A stretch of DNA of 64,000 nucleotides from Panopea generosa (GCA_029582155.1 CM055895.1:7808544-7872543), one strand, 5' to 3'. Positions 12,625 through 24,240 are shown, counted from the first letter of the stretch. Translations and numbers: made by a program. The notes: generated from the sequence alone by a model not told the origin.

Positions 12625-12835
12625 ATATTAATGGACATTTTATGCCATCTAAGGCTAGCAAACAATCAGTTCAACTAATCACTTTTTCTTGCCTAGACTT
12701 TATGGGAGGTTAACACTCCCTTTTACGAAAGTAAATAAAAACTTTACCACTTGAAACAGCGGTGGTAGACGAATGACCTTAAGACGTATTGTCGTTTATC
12801 AGTCATCATAGACAGTGGTCGGGCGGAGACGGATA
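12625..12835 (-). mobile_element. SINE B, old diverged copy
   Basis: Block-by-block match to SINE B: atgccatctaaggctagcaa, cacttgaaacagcggtgg, agacgaatg and gtcgtttatcagtcatca appear in the same order and orientation as in the 14622-14915 copy. Many substitutions make it the oldest SINE B copy in the window. Confidence 0.6.
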
Positions 12836-13110
12836 GCTTACAAATATCAATTATCGTTGCCTTGTTGCGGGGGAAATACGGAATAAATTGGAGGAAAGGG
12901 GAATTTTAGATAGGGTTAAAATAAAACCACAGCTGCTGCTACTTAAACATTCATCATTAGAATCATCACCATCATCATTGACATACGTCAAAAATGTCAC
13001 ACGATTGGACAGAAACATTTTCAATAACTGAGAAGTTTGCATTCAGTGTTGTTATCAGTTAGACAGTAAGAAATCTTGATTTAAGACTTGGTATTTTGTA
13101 GTTTGTGTTG

Positions 13111-13114
<4 letters not shown>

Positions 13115-13144
<30 letters not shown>
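13115..13144. repeat. Poly-T tract (30 T)
   Basis: Uninterrupted run of about 30 T. It could be the poly-A tail of a minus-strand retrocopy, but no element body is recognised beside it. Confidence 0.9.
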
Positions 13145-13145
<1 letters not shown>

Positions 13146-14609
13146 TGATAAAACAAAATTGTATTCAGTAGAAATTAAAAATTAAATACGACGATGATGG
13201 AAAGAAAAAGTGAAATACTTCATATCACTATTTCTTTTTAATTTTTAAAACAAATTTACGCACTCCTAGTTTATCAAAGTCAACATTTCAATCAGCAATA
13301 TTAATTTGAACTTATGGTGTTTTTGTAAAATGTGTTGCAAATTAAATTCTATTCCTGACGATAAAAAAAGTGTTACTCCTTGGCAATTGAACTCGACGAT
13401 GATGGAAAAAATGTATGTAGACCTTACATCAACCGACTTATTTTACATCATGCTGATTTGCTGCGCCCATAAATTCTATTGTTTTTTTTTTTGCCCCCTT
13501 TGTAACGGAAGATCAGGCTACATCTGTCCGCTGTAAAACACAAATAGAGCTTTATCGCGTGTCACCGATTCGATAATATTTCGGCCACTATATTCCCGTT
13601 TAATTATTCACGAAAATGAACTGTGATCAGCAGTTATCTAATGATTTTAAGACCCTTTGAAGTTGTACCGTCATGAATGGCGGCCCCGAAAAACGCATGT
13701 AAACTTGCATCAAATAATTTAACTCCTGCGTCAGGTTGTATATTCCAAAAACACAAATTGATTTTCAGAAAATGGCATGTTTCTTTTGTAAGATTCCTGC
13801 GCTAAATCGGGAAAATTCCAACACAAAGACATCCGCAATTCGCATGACCGCGGTGTTGATGTTCGGCCCTATCTTTATTTTTGGATTTGACCTTCTGCAC
13901 AAAAAACAACATCCTGAGTATATGAAGTAAACTACCCGATAGGACGATCTTATAGAACCACAAATGGGGGAAATGCCACCGAAGGTTGGGAAAAACATAC
14001 CATTGATGGGGTAAAGGGGCTGAACTTATCATGAAGTGTACGTAATAAATCAAAGCAAATATATACGTCATTTGTTAAAAAGTAAAACTTTCATTTTGTC
14101 ATAAACTGTTATCTAAGATACAATTATACTTATTGAAGTTCAAATTGAGAACCATATTTGATGCTATTTGGTAAAAAAAATACATTTGAAATATGGACGT
14201 TAAACCATTTGGGGGAAAATGAAAAGAGTCATAGGGAATGAGCTTCCAGAGAATAAGGATCCCTCGGGGAGGACCTCAAAACTATAGTTTTCTCTGAAAC
14301 ACACCCAGGATATGACCGATTCATGGCTGAATGGAACGGTAAATACAATACAATCAAGATCTTTAGTTAAAAAATTACCGGCCAGACGTATATATTAGCT
14401 TATAAAGTTTACAACACGAGACAACGTGAGCTATTTAATTTGATCTAGCAGATAAATTGCAAAACACAATTGTAAACGATCTCCTGAGAGATAGGATCTT
14501 GATAAATGAGAAATAAGCAAAAGAACAATATAACGTTATCGTGCTGTGTCTGTGCACGTGTAATTTTAGGATGAGTGGACAATAACGGAGTCAGAAGTAT
14601 CGGGCCGTA
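13145..14609. other. Non-coding stretch, no gene supported
   Basis: Several short frames are present. At 14259-14334 a + frame reads like coding sequence (it includes FSETHPGYDRFMAEWN) and is followed by gtaaat, which could be a splice donor. No acceptor or partner exon is convincing, and the family is not recognised. Confidence 0.4.
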
Positions 14610-14619
14610 ACTAATGTTG

Positions 14620-14621
<2 letters not shown>

Positions 14622-14652
<31 letters not shown>

Positions 14653-14915
14653 TTTAGCGTCATGTGTATGCCATCGAGGGCTAACAGACGATCAGTTAAC
14701 CTTACCAATGCTTCCTGGGATTAACCAGTACTCGAGCACACCCAATCTCCGCAAGTAACTGATAACTTTTTCCACTTGAATCAGCGGTGAGAGACTAATG
14801 GTAATGAGACACAATGTCGTATATCAATCATCAGGAGACTGTTGCCAGGCGGGGATTCGAACTCACGACCCCTGGATTGATAGACGCGTAACCGACTGAG
14901 CTAATCGGGCCCGGC
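14622..14915 (-). mobile_element. SINE B, full-length copy with target-site duplication
   Basis: On the - strand it begins with a tRNA-like head: box A tagctcagtcgg and box B gttcgaatcccc. A body of about 200 bp follows, then the 3' end cgctaaatattc and a (TTGA)n-type tail. It is flanked by a perfect 12-bp direct repeat, actaatgttgga, at 14610-14621 and 14916-14927, as expected for LINE-driven target-primed insertion. The intact duplication suggests a fairly recent insertion. Confidence 0.9.
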
Positions 14916-14927
14916 ACTAATGTTGGA

Positions 14928-16160
14928 AGAAAGATTTATGTTAACAGTTGAAGGGAGTATAGATAAAAATTATGTTCTTATATATAAATGACTATATGAT
15001 TCAATATATATATTTCAAAAGTTGAATTTTTTTTAACCTTTGTGTATGACTCATTTGAAAAAAAAATGCATTGTTAATGCTTTCAGTTATTGGCTGTTGT
15101 TTAATGACCCTCCTTTGAGATAACAGACATTTCGTGTGTTGCTTTCATCTCGTCACGTTATATGTCGACGATAACGTTAAAAACTACACAAGTAAAGAAG
15201 ATTACGTCAGAAGCTATTTACACACTCGCTATCAATGTTTAATCTTGATGAATTTTAAGTGCCCGTATAACAGTCGGTTTACATGTTAACTTATTTACTT
15301 TCTGTACAGTGGTTTGATTCCCAAGACGTTATATTTGCTATTAAGTGTATACGTGATCTATTAAGTAGGCCTAATCAATTTATTTCTACATAAATCACGT
15401 TGTTATTGTTAGTATCATTACAGACTAAGTATAAAACACCAAATGACAGAATAGATTATAGATTCTAGAAGTAAGTCAATGTAATATAAGAGTCCATCCT
15501 GGGTATATATGAGGGATAGGAATTTATCACCCGAGGGGTCAGGCTTTCGTGCAGGGATGCGACTCGGTTCTGGGTGCAATTTTGGTCCAGAAAGTGCCGA
15601 ACATATATAATAAACATGGCGTGACGACAAAATTGAAATGCCATTAAAGATGTGGCAAGTTCTTCCCATAAAACGTCTACACCGCCGGTTGTTTATTAAC
15701 CTATGCCTAAATATTGATGGCAGGCAATCACTCATCTTTGATGTGACATTATTTTGTTGTGGTATGTTTGTCTCTAACATGTTAATCCATACTGGCAGCA
15801 AATGCATTCAATACATTTAAATTGACATGCAACCAATGAGCAATTGGAGATACATAAAAGTAGGACATCGTTCCTTAAGGTATTTTATTGAACAGAAACA
15901 ATGTCAAAACAGAAGATATAAGTACATTACTATATCACTTTGTTTTTAATTTTTATTTGCAATATGTTATACAAATTCTAACATATTGTTACACATTAAG
16001 CATTTCATGAAAATTATATTTGATGTGAATTTAGTAATTTCTGATAGCCATAAGGTGTCATGAATATATTTAAGATCCATCCAGAATATTTTATACTGTT
16101 TTTTATACAGAAACCTGAACATGTGTAGTGTATTTCATATCCAAATATTCATGTGTTATA
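14928..16160. other. Upstream region of the cGAS-like gene, no other gene seen
   Basis: AT-rich sequence without a supported gene. A GC-richer patch at 15490-15700 has overlapping short frames on both strands but no recognisable domain. Any promoter and first exon of the downstream gene should lie here, or further left, but cannot be placed. Confidence 0.4.
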
Positions 16161-16166
16161 TTTCAG
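16161..16166 (+). other. Likely 3' splice acceptor before the cGAS-like gene
   Basis: The sequence gttatatttcag, followed by gatg, is a good acceptor 36 bp before the start codon at 16202. An in-frame stop (taa at 16190-16192) separates it from that ATG, so the exon's first bases would be 5'UTR. This implies a non-coding upstream exon. Confidence 0.4.
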
Positions 16167-16201
16167 GATGTCAACGCATATATTGATGGTAAACAATAAC
16201 T

Positions 16202-17464
16202 ATGCTGATGGTTCAAAGTGTAGTAGATCCGGATACGCGGTTTTCGTGTCTTGTTGAACGTGTAGTGTCGATGCAACAAAAAGACGTTTACACAACAAAA
16301 TCTGGCGAAATTGCAGATGCTGTTTATCAAAGTGTGAAAGTCATCGTAGACGAAATAGGTTCGCTTGAGCCTTGCTTTAAAGTATCAGAAATACTGACGG
16401 TAGGAAGCTATTTTGAAGGAACTAAGATTGATGGCCCCAATGAATTTGACTTTCTTCTCGTACTTGAGGAATTATCGGAGCCGTCTTCTATCGCCATAAC
16501 AAAGAGATCAGATGATTCCATAGAAGCCAAGATTGAAATACAAGACGAGATAAAGAACTTGAAATGGAAAAACTATGTTACTAATGGCTTTCTGTCAGGG
16601 TTTGGTGAACTAGAAAATCCACATTCAATACGAAATACATATGGCACCCTAGTTGTGAAGGCGGTACGTGACTTGGCAAAAGCGCAAAACAAATGGAAAA
16701 ATGCATTTAGCAATCGAACTTCAGAAATAGACTTTCTAAATGGACTTGACCTTTCCTCAGTCAACGGTATTCCACTATTCTTAAAGAAGGCGTATGTTAG
16801 GCAGCCAAATACAATATTAAGTTTTGAATTTGAGGGATACGGTATTAGTGTAGATATTTCTCCCGCAATACGGTATCACGATGTCGCCAATTGTTTTAAG
16901 GAAAAATATTGCATTGACGACACTATAGCGGCATCGGTAATTAATCGTGGCTCACTTCTGCTTGTTTCACAGCGGCATTCTTTATTTCGAATAACATTTA
17001 CTGAGACAGAGATAGAATACATGCAGAAAAAACTTGATAAAATGCATAAAATGATATACATTTTCTTAAAATACATCAAAGATACCTACGTAAACAAGGT
17101 ATTTCAATATGGAGTGGTTTCGTCTTACATATTGAAAACGTTGATAATCAATCATGACATTTGCTGTCGAGATGAAGAGAAGATTTTTTCAAAATGCTTT
17201 GATGAGGTCACTGAAATGATGTCTGAATGTTTGGAACATGGAAATCTTCCAAATGTTTTTAATAAGACTGTGACATATCCCGATCCAGAATTCATGTTTG
17301 ACCAATACAGAAAGTGCATTGTTGTCAGCTTGAAGAAGATTAGAGAGATGGTAGATAGATTCGCAGCTGCGGATGCAGAGGACTTCCAAAGTTGTATCAC
17401 GGACATCGTGAAGGAATCTGTGAAAGACATACAATTTTTAAAACCCGAATACCTCTCCACTTAA
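16202..17464 (+). CDS. cGAS-like receptor (Mab-21/cGAS nucleotidyltransferase family)
   Basis: A 420-residue protein in one uninterrupted frame. The nucleotidyltransferase signature is present: VGSY (G68-S69), then EGTKIDGPNEFDF with the paired acidic residues E81 and D83, and a third acidic residue D218 in YGISVDISPAI. The C-terminal helical lobe follows: FRITFT at 262-267 matches the FRISFS motif of human cGAS, and VSSYILKT at 306-313 matches its SSYHVKT motif. The cGAS zinc-thumb H-x5-CC-x6-C is absent, as in many invertebrate cGAS-like receptors, which sense RNA or other ligands. The intact triad suggests an active enzyme making a cyclic dinucleotide or related signal for STING, in the cytosol. 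That role is inferred from the family. Start: the ATG at 16202 is the first after an in-frame stop at 16190; ATG 16208 is an alternative. The coding part has no intron. Confidence 0.9.
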   Translation: MLMVQSVVDPDTRFSCLVERVVSMQQKDVYTTKSGEIADAVYQSVKVIVDEIGSLEPCFKVSEILTVGSYFEGTKIDGPNEFDFLLVLEELSEPSSIAITKRSDDSIEAKIEIQDEIKNLKWKNYVTNGFLSGFGELENPHSIRNTYGTLVVKAVRDLAKAQNKWKNAFSNRTSEIDFLNGLDLSSVNGIPLFLKKAYVRQPNTILSFEFEGYGISVDISPAIRYHDVANCFKEKYCIDDTIAASVINRGSLLLVSQRHSLFRITFTETEIEYMQKKLDKMHKMIYIFLKYIKDTYVNKVFQYGVVSSYILKTLIINHDICCRDEEKIFSKCFDEVTEMMSECLEHGNLPNVFNKTVTYPDPEFMFDQYRKCIVVSLKKIREMVDRFAAADAEDFQSCITDIVKESVKDIQFLKPEYLST

Positions 17465-17752
17465 CTGTTTACTCTGGCGTTTGCATTTTTATTCGATTTT
17501 CAATAATTTTACGCAGTAGAAATCTATCGGATATGCTTTTGAACTGCCGGGCTAAATTTGAAAACAAGTGGTTGAGTTACGGTCGTTAACTATCAGAAAG
17601 TGCACCGACACTATAAGCTGTAACACCTATAGTTATTATTGAATCTTAAACAAACCTACATAGTAGTTATACAACATGCAGCAGCATTAGGATAGATCGA
17701 ACTGCCAACATTGGATAATAGGAAGACTAAGTAATGACCCATAGGTTATACG
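17465..17752 (+). other. Probable 3'UTR of the cGAS-like gene
   Basis: AT-rich sequence between the stop codon and the first canonical AATAAA. No competing gene is seen. Confidence 0.45.
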
Positions 17753-17758
17753 AATAAA
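17753..17758 (+). terminator. Polyadenylation signal AATAAA
   Basis: Canonical hexamer 289 bp after the stop codon of the cGAS-like gene and in the same orientation. It is the first canonical hexamer after that stop. Confidence 0.55.
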
Positions 17759-19206
17759 GCAGAGCTTAACAGTGTGTGTACACGCGCTATCATTATAAGT
17801 ATATACTAGTATGTGATTTTGGAAAACTAATGGTTATGTGTATTATAGCACTTTCATTTATTATGTGATATTTCCAACATTCACAGCAGTTATATAACAA
17901 GAGCAACTAAGACAATGTATTGAACTGGAATTATGCAATTTATTTTTAATAGCGATCAAGGCCTCCGGCCCACACACATTACATATACGCCACGTCTTTG
18001 AAAAACGCAAGTTTTTAAGTACGTTATATTTTTAAAACCTGATTTGTGAACTCTTTGTGTTATATATATGTTAGAATATCGTTCCGCAATCAACTCACAT
18101 CGTAGTTTGTTATTGGAATATGAATGAAGACTAAAATGTTTGTGTTGTTGTTGAATATAATCAAATACATGTATAACGATTTAAAATATCCATATGATAC
18201 AAATTTGCGTTTTTAAAGCCGTTCAGTATACACTCGTATACAATACACTACCAAACTATTTACACGCGGTTTGGAATTCAAGTATTTATGTATTACGCTC
18301 AAATACATAAACAGAAATAGCATGACCATAGTATTATACACTTATCTCTGATAAATTGTCTCCTATTGACGAAAGCATAATACAGATATATGGCTGCAAG
18401 TGTTATGTTTATTTTTACACGACATTATTCAATTGGGACGATTGAACTATTTCATTGGGTTATAAAGTGACCTTGATGCAGTGGACACGTGGTAAAATTT
18501 GATATTAGTTTTCTAGTTGGCTTTACAATGAAAACACAGACGTCCTTCTTCAGAAATACACAATATAACATTACTAAAATCATTAATTCCTTTTCATAAC
18601 AAATATGGCGACTTGGTGACCAGCGTTTTATATTATGCCTTATGTTATTATTATGCAAAGGCATTATACAGTTATTGAGGAATCTACCTTATAAATGATT
18701 TATTAATAAGAAATCATATATCATATAAAGAAACTAGAAGTAAATTGCAATTTGAATAAAAAAAAAAATTTTTTTCTGCAGTACGTATTATTTTTCTGCG
18801 GTAAGCACGTATATTTACCTATGACGTCGTAAACATGGCCACGTTCGGTCTTTTCCACATACTGATTTATGGCAACACAATGGCGTATTTAACCTTTATG
18901 AATAAGTCACTTTTTCAAATAGTTATGGTAACATCATTAAATGATTAATTGGCTGAAAAAGCCAGTGAGTGTCCTGTCTTGCTTCTTCGTTACTATTGTC
19001 GACGTCAGCGTCGTGATGTCAACATTTCTTATGGCAACATCAGGCATCCAAATGTCAGCATCGGGGTTACTGGGCTAATTATAGAACGATGTCATGCGGA
19101 ATGTTTCGGATTTATTAATAGTGAAATCCATACTTAATAAGTTGACGTTCCAGTACGGTGATGTCAACATCAGTAACTAATAAGCTGGTGGCAGGACTAA
19201 GCACTT
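17759..19206. other. Non-coding stretch, no gene seen
   Basis: AT-rich with short frames only. A GC-richer patch at 18960-19180 repeats gatgtcaacat-like words. No family is recognised. Confidence 0.45.
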
Positions 19207-19350
19207 ACTTATGGAAGCGTATATTATATAGACAAGAGAATATAAATTATGTCTAAATGTTGTGTTCTATCAAGGCATGTCGGCATACCACAACACGAGT
19301 TACCCTACATTAACACGTCATCAGTATGTCCCATATACGCTTCCATAGGT
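19207..19350. mobile_element. Small MITE-like element with 18-bp terminal inverted repeats
   Basis: The left end acttatggaagcgtatat and the reverse complement of the right end, acctatggaagcgtatat, match at 17 of 18 positions. The element is 144 bp and non-coding, so it would depend on a DNA transposase elsewhere. The family is not determined and a target-site duplication is not clear. Confidence 0.65.
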
Positions 19351-19446
19351 ACCTAATTTTTTTGGGGATAAAGATTGAACTCGGAATGTATCTAAAGAAG
19401 ACACTGTTTTACTAACTTGCTTGTTTCACAACTATGACTCGCTAAT

Positions 19447-19975
19447 ATTAGTCTTAAACACAACTTAAAAGCAACAATAACAATTCAAATTTCATTTTCA
19501 GTATAAAACGTTATTTTTTTGGTTACGCCCCTTGTCCACTCTTTCATTGATTTATGGGTACAAAATTGCGCTTCAAATATTAAATGAAAGTACAGATTTG
19601 TTAAGACATGATAAACTGACACAGCCATGTAAATGTCATTTAAGTATTTGAAACAAGATTTTGAAAATAACCAATTCATGGAAAATAAAGTTTTCTTTTT
19701 TGCTGAGTATATATATTAACATGAAAACTTGTGTACTTTACACCGTACATATGTGCATTTTGCTTAAACTTGTTAGAAGGTTATGACATTCATATGTACA
19801 TGTGTTGATACGTTCAACTAGATCTGTACTTTCATTTAACATACATTTTGAAGCGCAGTTTTGTACCCATAAATCAATGAAAGAGTGGACAAGGGGCGTA
19901 ACCAAAAATAACGTTTTATTCTGAAAATGAAATTTGAATTGTTATTGTTGCTATTAAGTTGTGTTTAAGACTAAT
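19447..19975. repeat. 529-bp foldback (long inverted repeat)
   Basis: The left arm (19447 to about 19598) and right arm (about 19818 to 19975) are reverse complements over about 150 bp with only a few differences, including both outer ends (attagtcttaaacacaactt). The match then decays toward the centre, leaving a diverged loop of about 220 bp that still shows weak complementarity. It is non-coding. It ends about 10 bp before the Gypsy-type fossil. A transcript through it would form a long hairpin. Confidence 0.85.
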
Positions 19976-20049
19976 AATGTTGCGATGAAGCAAAGACTTA
20001 ACGCGATCTGCGGGTGGAAAACTTACTTACAAAACTGATATAGAGGTAC

Positions 20050-20640
20050 TTGCTGCAATTAAAAAACTCACCGCCCGTGAAGAAAACACTATGGTGGCCA
20101 GAGTCTCATTACACAATATGCGCCAAGACCGTGATGAACTTGAGCGTAGTTTTTGCGCACGCTTACGTGGACAGGCGGGCGTCTGCAAATTTATAATAAA
20201 GTGCCCAAATTGTGACACTGATGTCAATTACACAGAAACAATAGTTAGAGATGTGCTTGCAAGGGGTGTTGCTGATCCCGATATCCAGCTCGACCTCCTT
20301 GGCGGCAAGAATCAGGACATGATATTGGAGGAGGTTTCTCAGTTCATTGAAGCTAAAGAGGCAGGAAAACGTTTAACTTCTCGCCTACTTAATTCTCATA
20401 CAGTAGAAGAAGCTAGCAGTTCTTATAAAATGGCAAAACAAACAGCACTAAAAGACAAAACTGAACCATGTTCGTATTGCGGTAAGAAAGGACATGGCAG
20501 GACCTCACCAGCCCGTCTCCGCATGAAAGAATGCCCAGCATACGGTCACAAGTGCAGACATTGCAACCGCGATAATCACTTTGAGAGTGTATTTGAAGTA
20601 AAGACAAGCCAAAAGCAACGACATCTACCCCTCATAGTGT
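20050..20640 (+). pseudogene. Gag-like region of the Gypsy-type fossil
   Basis: A helical, charged region is followed by a CCHC-like zinc-knuckle segment (CSYCGKKGHG), then a second cysteine/histidine cluster (CRHCNRDNHF). This arrangement is common in invertebrate Gypsy elements. Treated as a fossil part. Confidence 0.7.
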
Positions 20641-21499
20641 AATGGTGCTGTATTTGACATTTTATGTACCATTTAAAACACTGAACACAATCGCGATAGG
20701 AAGAAAAGAGCCATCGACCATCACATGTATGACCATTTCTCTGATACATGGATTAAGAAGAGTTCAAGGTCACATTCATTAACTTTACCATCAGGATCTC
20801 GACCGATGATTATAAAAGCCTTGGCTTCAATCTTACCTCTGAAACCAAATCTGTCGTCCTCCCGCCATGGCAGACACAGGGTGCCAAAATTGCCTTGCAT
20901 GTATCAAGGTCATCAATCACCTCGGGTTGAACACCACTGCTCTCATTCCTGTCACCATGAAGATGCACGCTGCTAACCGCAAAGGTATCACAATTCTCGG
21001 CGCAACCATCCTTCGTATCTCTGGCAAAGACGAACAAGGTCGGCATGTTGAAACCAGACAGATGACTATGTAACCGACAATTCAGACAAGCTCTTCATCA
21101 GCAGAGAGGACTGTATCGATCTTGGCATTATCTCTGACAGCTTTCCCACTGTGGGTAAGATAAACGAAGTGCAACAAACTGTAATAACAGTAACATTGCA
21201 GAACGACCGTCACAACTCTGAAACCATTCGAAGTGTCAGCAACCTGATGACAATCTGTGATTGCCCTAAAGCTACCACCTCCAACCCCTATAAAGCTGCC
21301 TTATAAACCAATGGAATCCAATCGCATAAAACTGCAGGAATTCCTCATTAACCACTATAGATCTAGCACGTTTAACACCTGTAATCATCAACCGTTACCG
21401 TTGATGACTGGCCCTTAAAAGCGTTTAATTGTAGATCCCAATGCTGAAACTGTTGCTCACCACACACCTGTACCTATTCCACTTCACTGGCAGGATGAA

Positions 21500-22600
21500 T
21501 TAACGCTGGACTTGACCAGGATGTTCGACTTGGTGTACTTGAACCAGTTTCCATCGGGGAACCTGTCACTTGGTGCCAAAGGATGGTCATATATGCTAAG
21601 AAAAATGGTAAATCACGCCGCACTGTTGATTTTCAGCCTCTCAACGCATACGCGACTCGGAAAACTCATCATACACCTTCACCATTTCACCAAGCTAGAT
21701 TCGTGCCTCATGGGAAGAAGAAGACAGTCCTTGATGCCAGGAATAGTTACCACAGTGTGTCCATTCATAGAGATGATCGCCATCTCACTACATTTATTAC
21801 ACCATGTGGTAGATACCGTTACAAGACCGCTCCTCAAGGATACATCGCATCTGGTGACGGCTTCACCAGACGGTATGATGAAATTGTAGTAGATATACCA
21901 AACAAAACTAAATGCGTAGATGACGTCCTTCTCTGGGCTGATTCCCTAGAGGAAAGCTTCTTTCAAGCTGTTCATTTGGTTGACATCTGTGGTCAACAAG
22001 GTATCACAGTGAACCCTTAAAAGTTTGTATTTGGACAAGACTCTGTGGAATTTGCCAAGAACCTAACAGATGTGCGGTCCTAGTTTGGCCTTGTGAACCA
22101 ATTGTCCTATGCCTGCAGTATGGCCAAAAAGATGCTACCATTCAGGCAATTATTGAAACCTGGGATATCCTTTGTTTGGGACGACGACCTCAACAACGCT
22201 TTTGAAGCATCCAAAGCTGCAATCATAAGTGAAATTGAAGGTGTACAAATATTTGACCGCAGTAAACCAACATGTCTTGCTACTGACTGGTCCAAAACAG
22301 GCAACGGTTTTTGGCTATTTCAAAAACACTGCAACTGTCCAGAACAGGAACTATTTTGCTGCCGTACATGATGGAAGATCACACTCGTGGGCAGTAGGTT
22401 CACTCATTCTGCTGAATCCCGTTACGTACCAGTTGAGGGTGAAGCCCTGGCAGTTGCTGACGGTCTGGACAAAGCAAGATATTTTGTTTTGGGATGCGAG
22501 AATCCCATCATCGCCGTTGACCACAAACCTCTATTAAAATACTTTGTGACAGGTCTTTTGAAGACATCTCTAACTCTCGCCTCAGGAACTTAAAGGAGAA
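21500..22600 (+). pseudogene. Reverse transcriptase and RNase H region of the Gypsy-type fossil
   Basis: Recognisable reverse-transcriptase words include VDFQPLN, TAPQGY and a DD-containing catalytic box (CVDDVLLWAD). The RNase H part shows LATDWSKTG and later DHKPL. It is spread over several frames and is broken. Confidence 0.8.
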
Positions 22601-22859
22601 GACCCTCAGTTACCGATTCCATATGTGCCAGGCGTCAAACACCGAGCCGCTGAGTGTGTCTCTTGCCACCCAGCTGGTTACCCTGAGAAACTTACACTTA
22701 CAAATGACATAGCAGCTATCAATCAATAGGTTTCGATTCCGGCAACACTGCTACCTTCCAAAACGTTCCTAGCAGGCATATGTGCTTCTGAAACAGATAC
22801 TAATACTATAGAGGGGTATGTTATTGCATCAGCTACATCTTCACTTGATTCGCTCGCAA

Positions 22860-24155
22860 TGAAATCGGTGACATGGGAAAGAGTCCGTATCACCACAGCA
22901 AGTGATGACAGCATGAACCAACTACTTGACCTTATCGAGTCTGGTACACCCGATTCCCGTCATGAGTTCTCAGTACCACTGCGGGACTATTTCCAATTTC
23001 GGAACCACCTCCATACCGCCGATGGTGTCATACTATACAAGGATCGTATAGTAATACCTCCCTCCCTTCGACATGACATATTAACTGCTTTACTTTCTGC
23101 TCACCAAGGTGTCACCTCTATAATCTCGAGAGCTGAGGCTTCAGTATTTTGGCCTTGAATTACTCATGCCATTACATCGTACACAACCGACTGTAACCAC
23201 TGCAACCGCATCGCCACTCCAACCAAAGTGCGCCACCCTATCCACTGATATCACCAGACTATCCATTTCAGTGTGTCTGTGCCGACTTCTTCCACTACAA
23301 AGGAGTCAATTACCTGGTTGTCGTCGACCTATACTCTAACTGGCTAATCGTTGAACGATCATCTGATTGTGCAGCTGGGCACAAAACTTGCCTACGACGT
23401 ACATTTGTCACCTTTGGCATACCTGATGAACTAGCCTCTGATGGTGGGCCAGAATTTAAAGCCACAGCTACATGACAGTTCCTTATAGACTGGGTTTACA
23501 TCACCGTTTCTCCTCCGTCGCTTAACCTCACAGCAATTGTTGGGCTGAAGTGGATGTCAAGACTGCCAAGCGTCTTATTGCTGACAACACTAGTTTCAAT
23601 GGCGATCTTGACACTGATGCATTTCAACATGCTATGCTCCAATACAGAAATACCCCCGACAGAGATACAAAGCTTTTCCCTGCAATATGTGTTTTTGGCA
23701 ATCCGATACGGGACTTCATCCCAATCCCAGCCGGCAGATATAAACCCCACCATACCTGGCGAGAAACCATGGCTGCTAGAGAAAAGGCACTACGAAACCG
23801 TTACATGAAAGAGGCTGAACGCTGGTCAGAACATACCAAAAGACTCTTGCCACTCGCTATCGGTGACCATGTTCGGGTTCAAAACCAAATTTGGCCTCAC
23901 CCGCTCAAACGGGATAAAACTGGCATCATCATTGAGGTCCGCAAATTTGACCAGTATGTTGTGAAGATGGATGGATCTGGGAGAGTTACACTAAACAACG
24001 GAATATTTCTTAGAAAATACATACCTGTCAAGACACCCAACAAACACGGACCATCGAGAACTACATATTGCATAGACAACTCTAACCTGTCTCAACAGGT
24101 ACTGAACCTGACAAGCCGACAGAAAACTCTGGACCCTCTCACCCTTGTTCAGTAA
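22860..24155 (+). pseudogene. Integrase region of the Gypsy-type fossil
   Basis: It includes the zinc-binding start (a histidine-containing HQGVT segment and later CNHCNR), the catalytic core (VVVDLYSNW and a DGGPEF-type word) and a C-terminal segment (RVQNQIW and DKTGIIIEV). It is broken. Confidence 0.8.
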
Positions 24156-24240
24156 CACAGACTCAAGTAATACCGAGTTCCTCTAAACTAACACGAGGAT
24201 TACCTCTGTTACCTGTCTCATCGGCTGGACAGCTGTGTTA

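Larger units (their letters stand above)
19985..24240 (+). mobile_element. Ty3/Gypsy-type LTR retroelement fossil
   Basis: Parts appear in the usual Ty3/Gypsy order: a gag-like zinc-knuckle region (20050-20640), an aspartic-protease-like segment (about 20860-21070), reverse transcriptase (about 21500-22020), RNase H (about 22090-22600) and integrase (about 22860-24155). The order of RNase H before integrase points to Gypsy rather than Copia. No LTR pair is visible at either end, so only the internal region seems to remain. The element is clearly broken, with at least half a dozen disruptions. The domains are still easy to read, which suggests moderate rather than ancient age. It is GC-richer than its surroundings, as expected for inserted coding DNA. 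It is not expected to make a functional protein. Confidence 0.85.

Noticed and set aside
14259-14334. Possible host exon
   Set aside because: The frame reads well for about 25 codons and ends at a potential donor, but there is no convincing acceptor, no family match and no partner exon.
14840-14915. tRNA gene on the minus strand
   Set aside because: It is the head of SINE B, flanked by that element's body and duplication.
16941-17180. Zinc-thumb motif in the cGAS-like protein
   Set aside because: The HDICC segment lies in the helix aligned with the later cGAS HVCTQ region, with the wrong spacing for H-x5-CC-x6-C.
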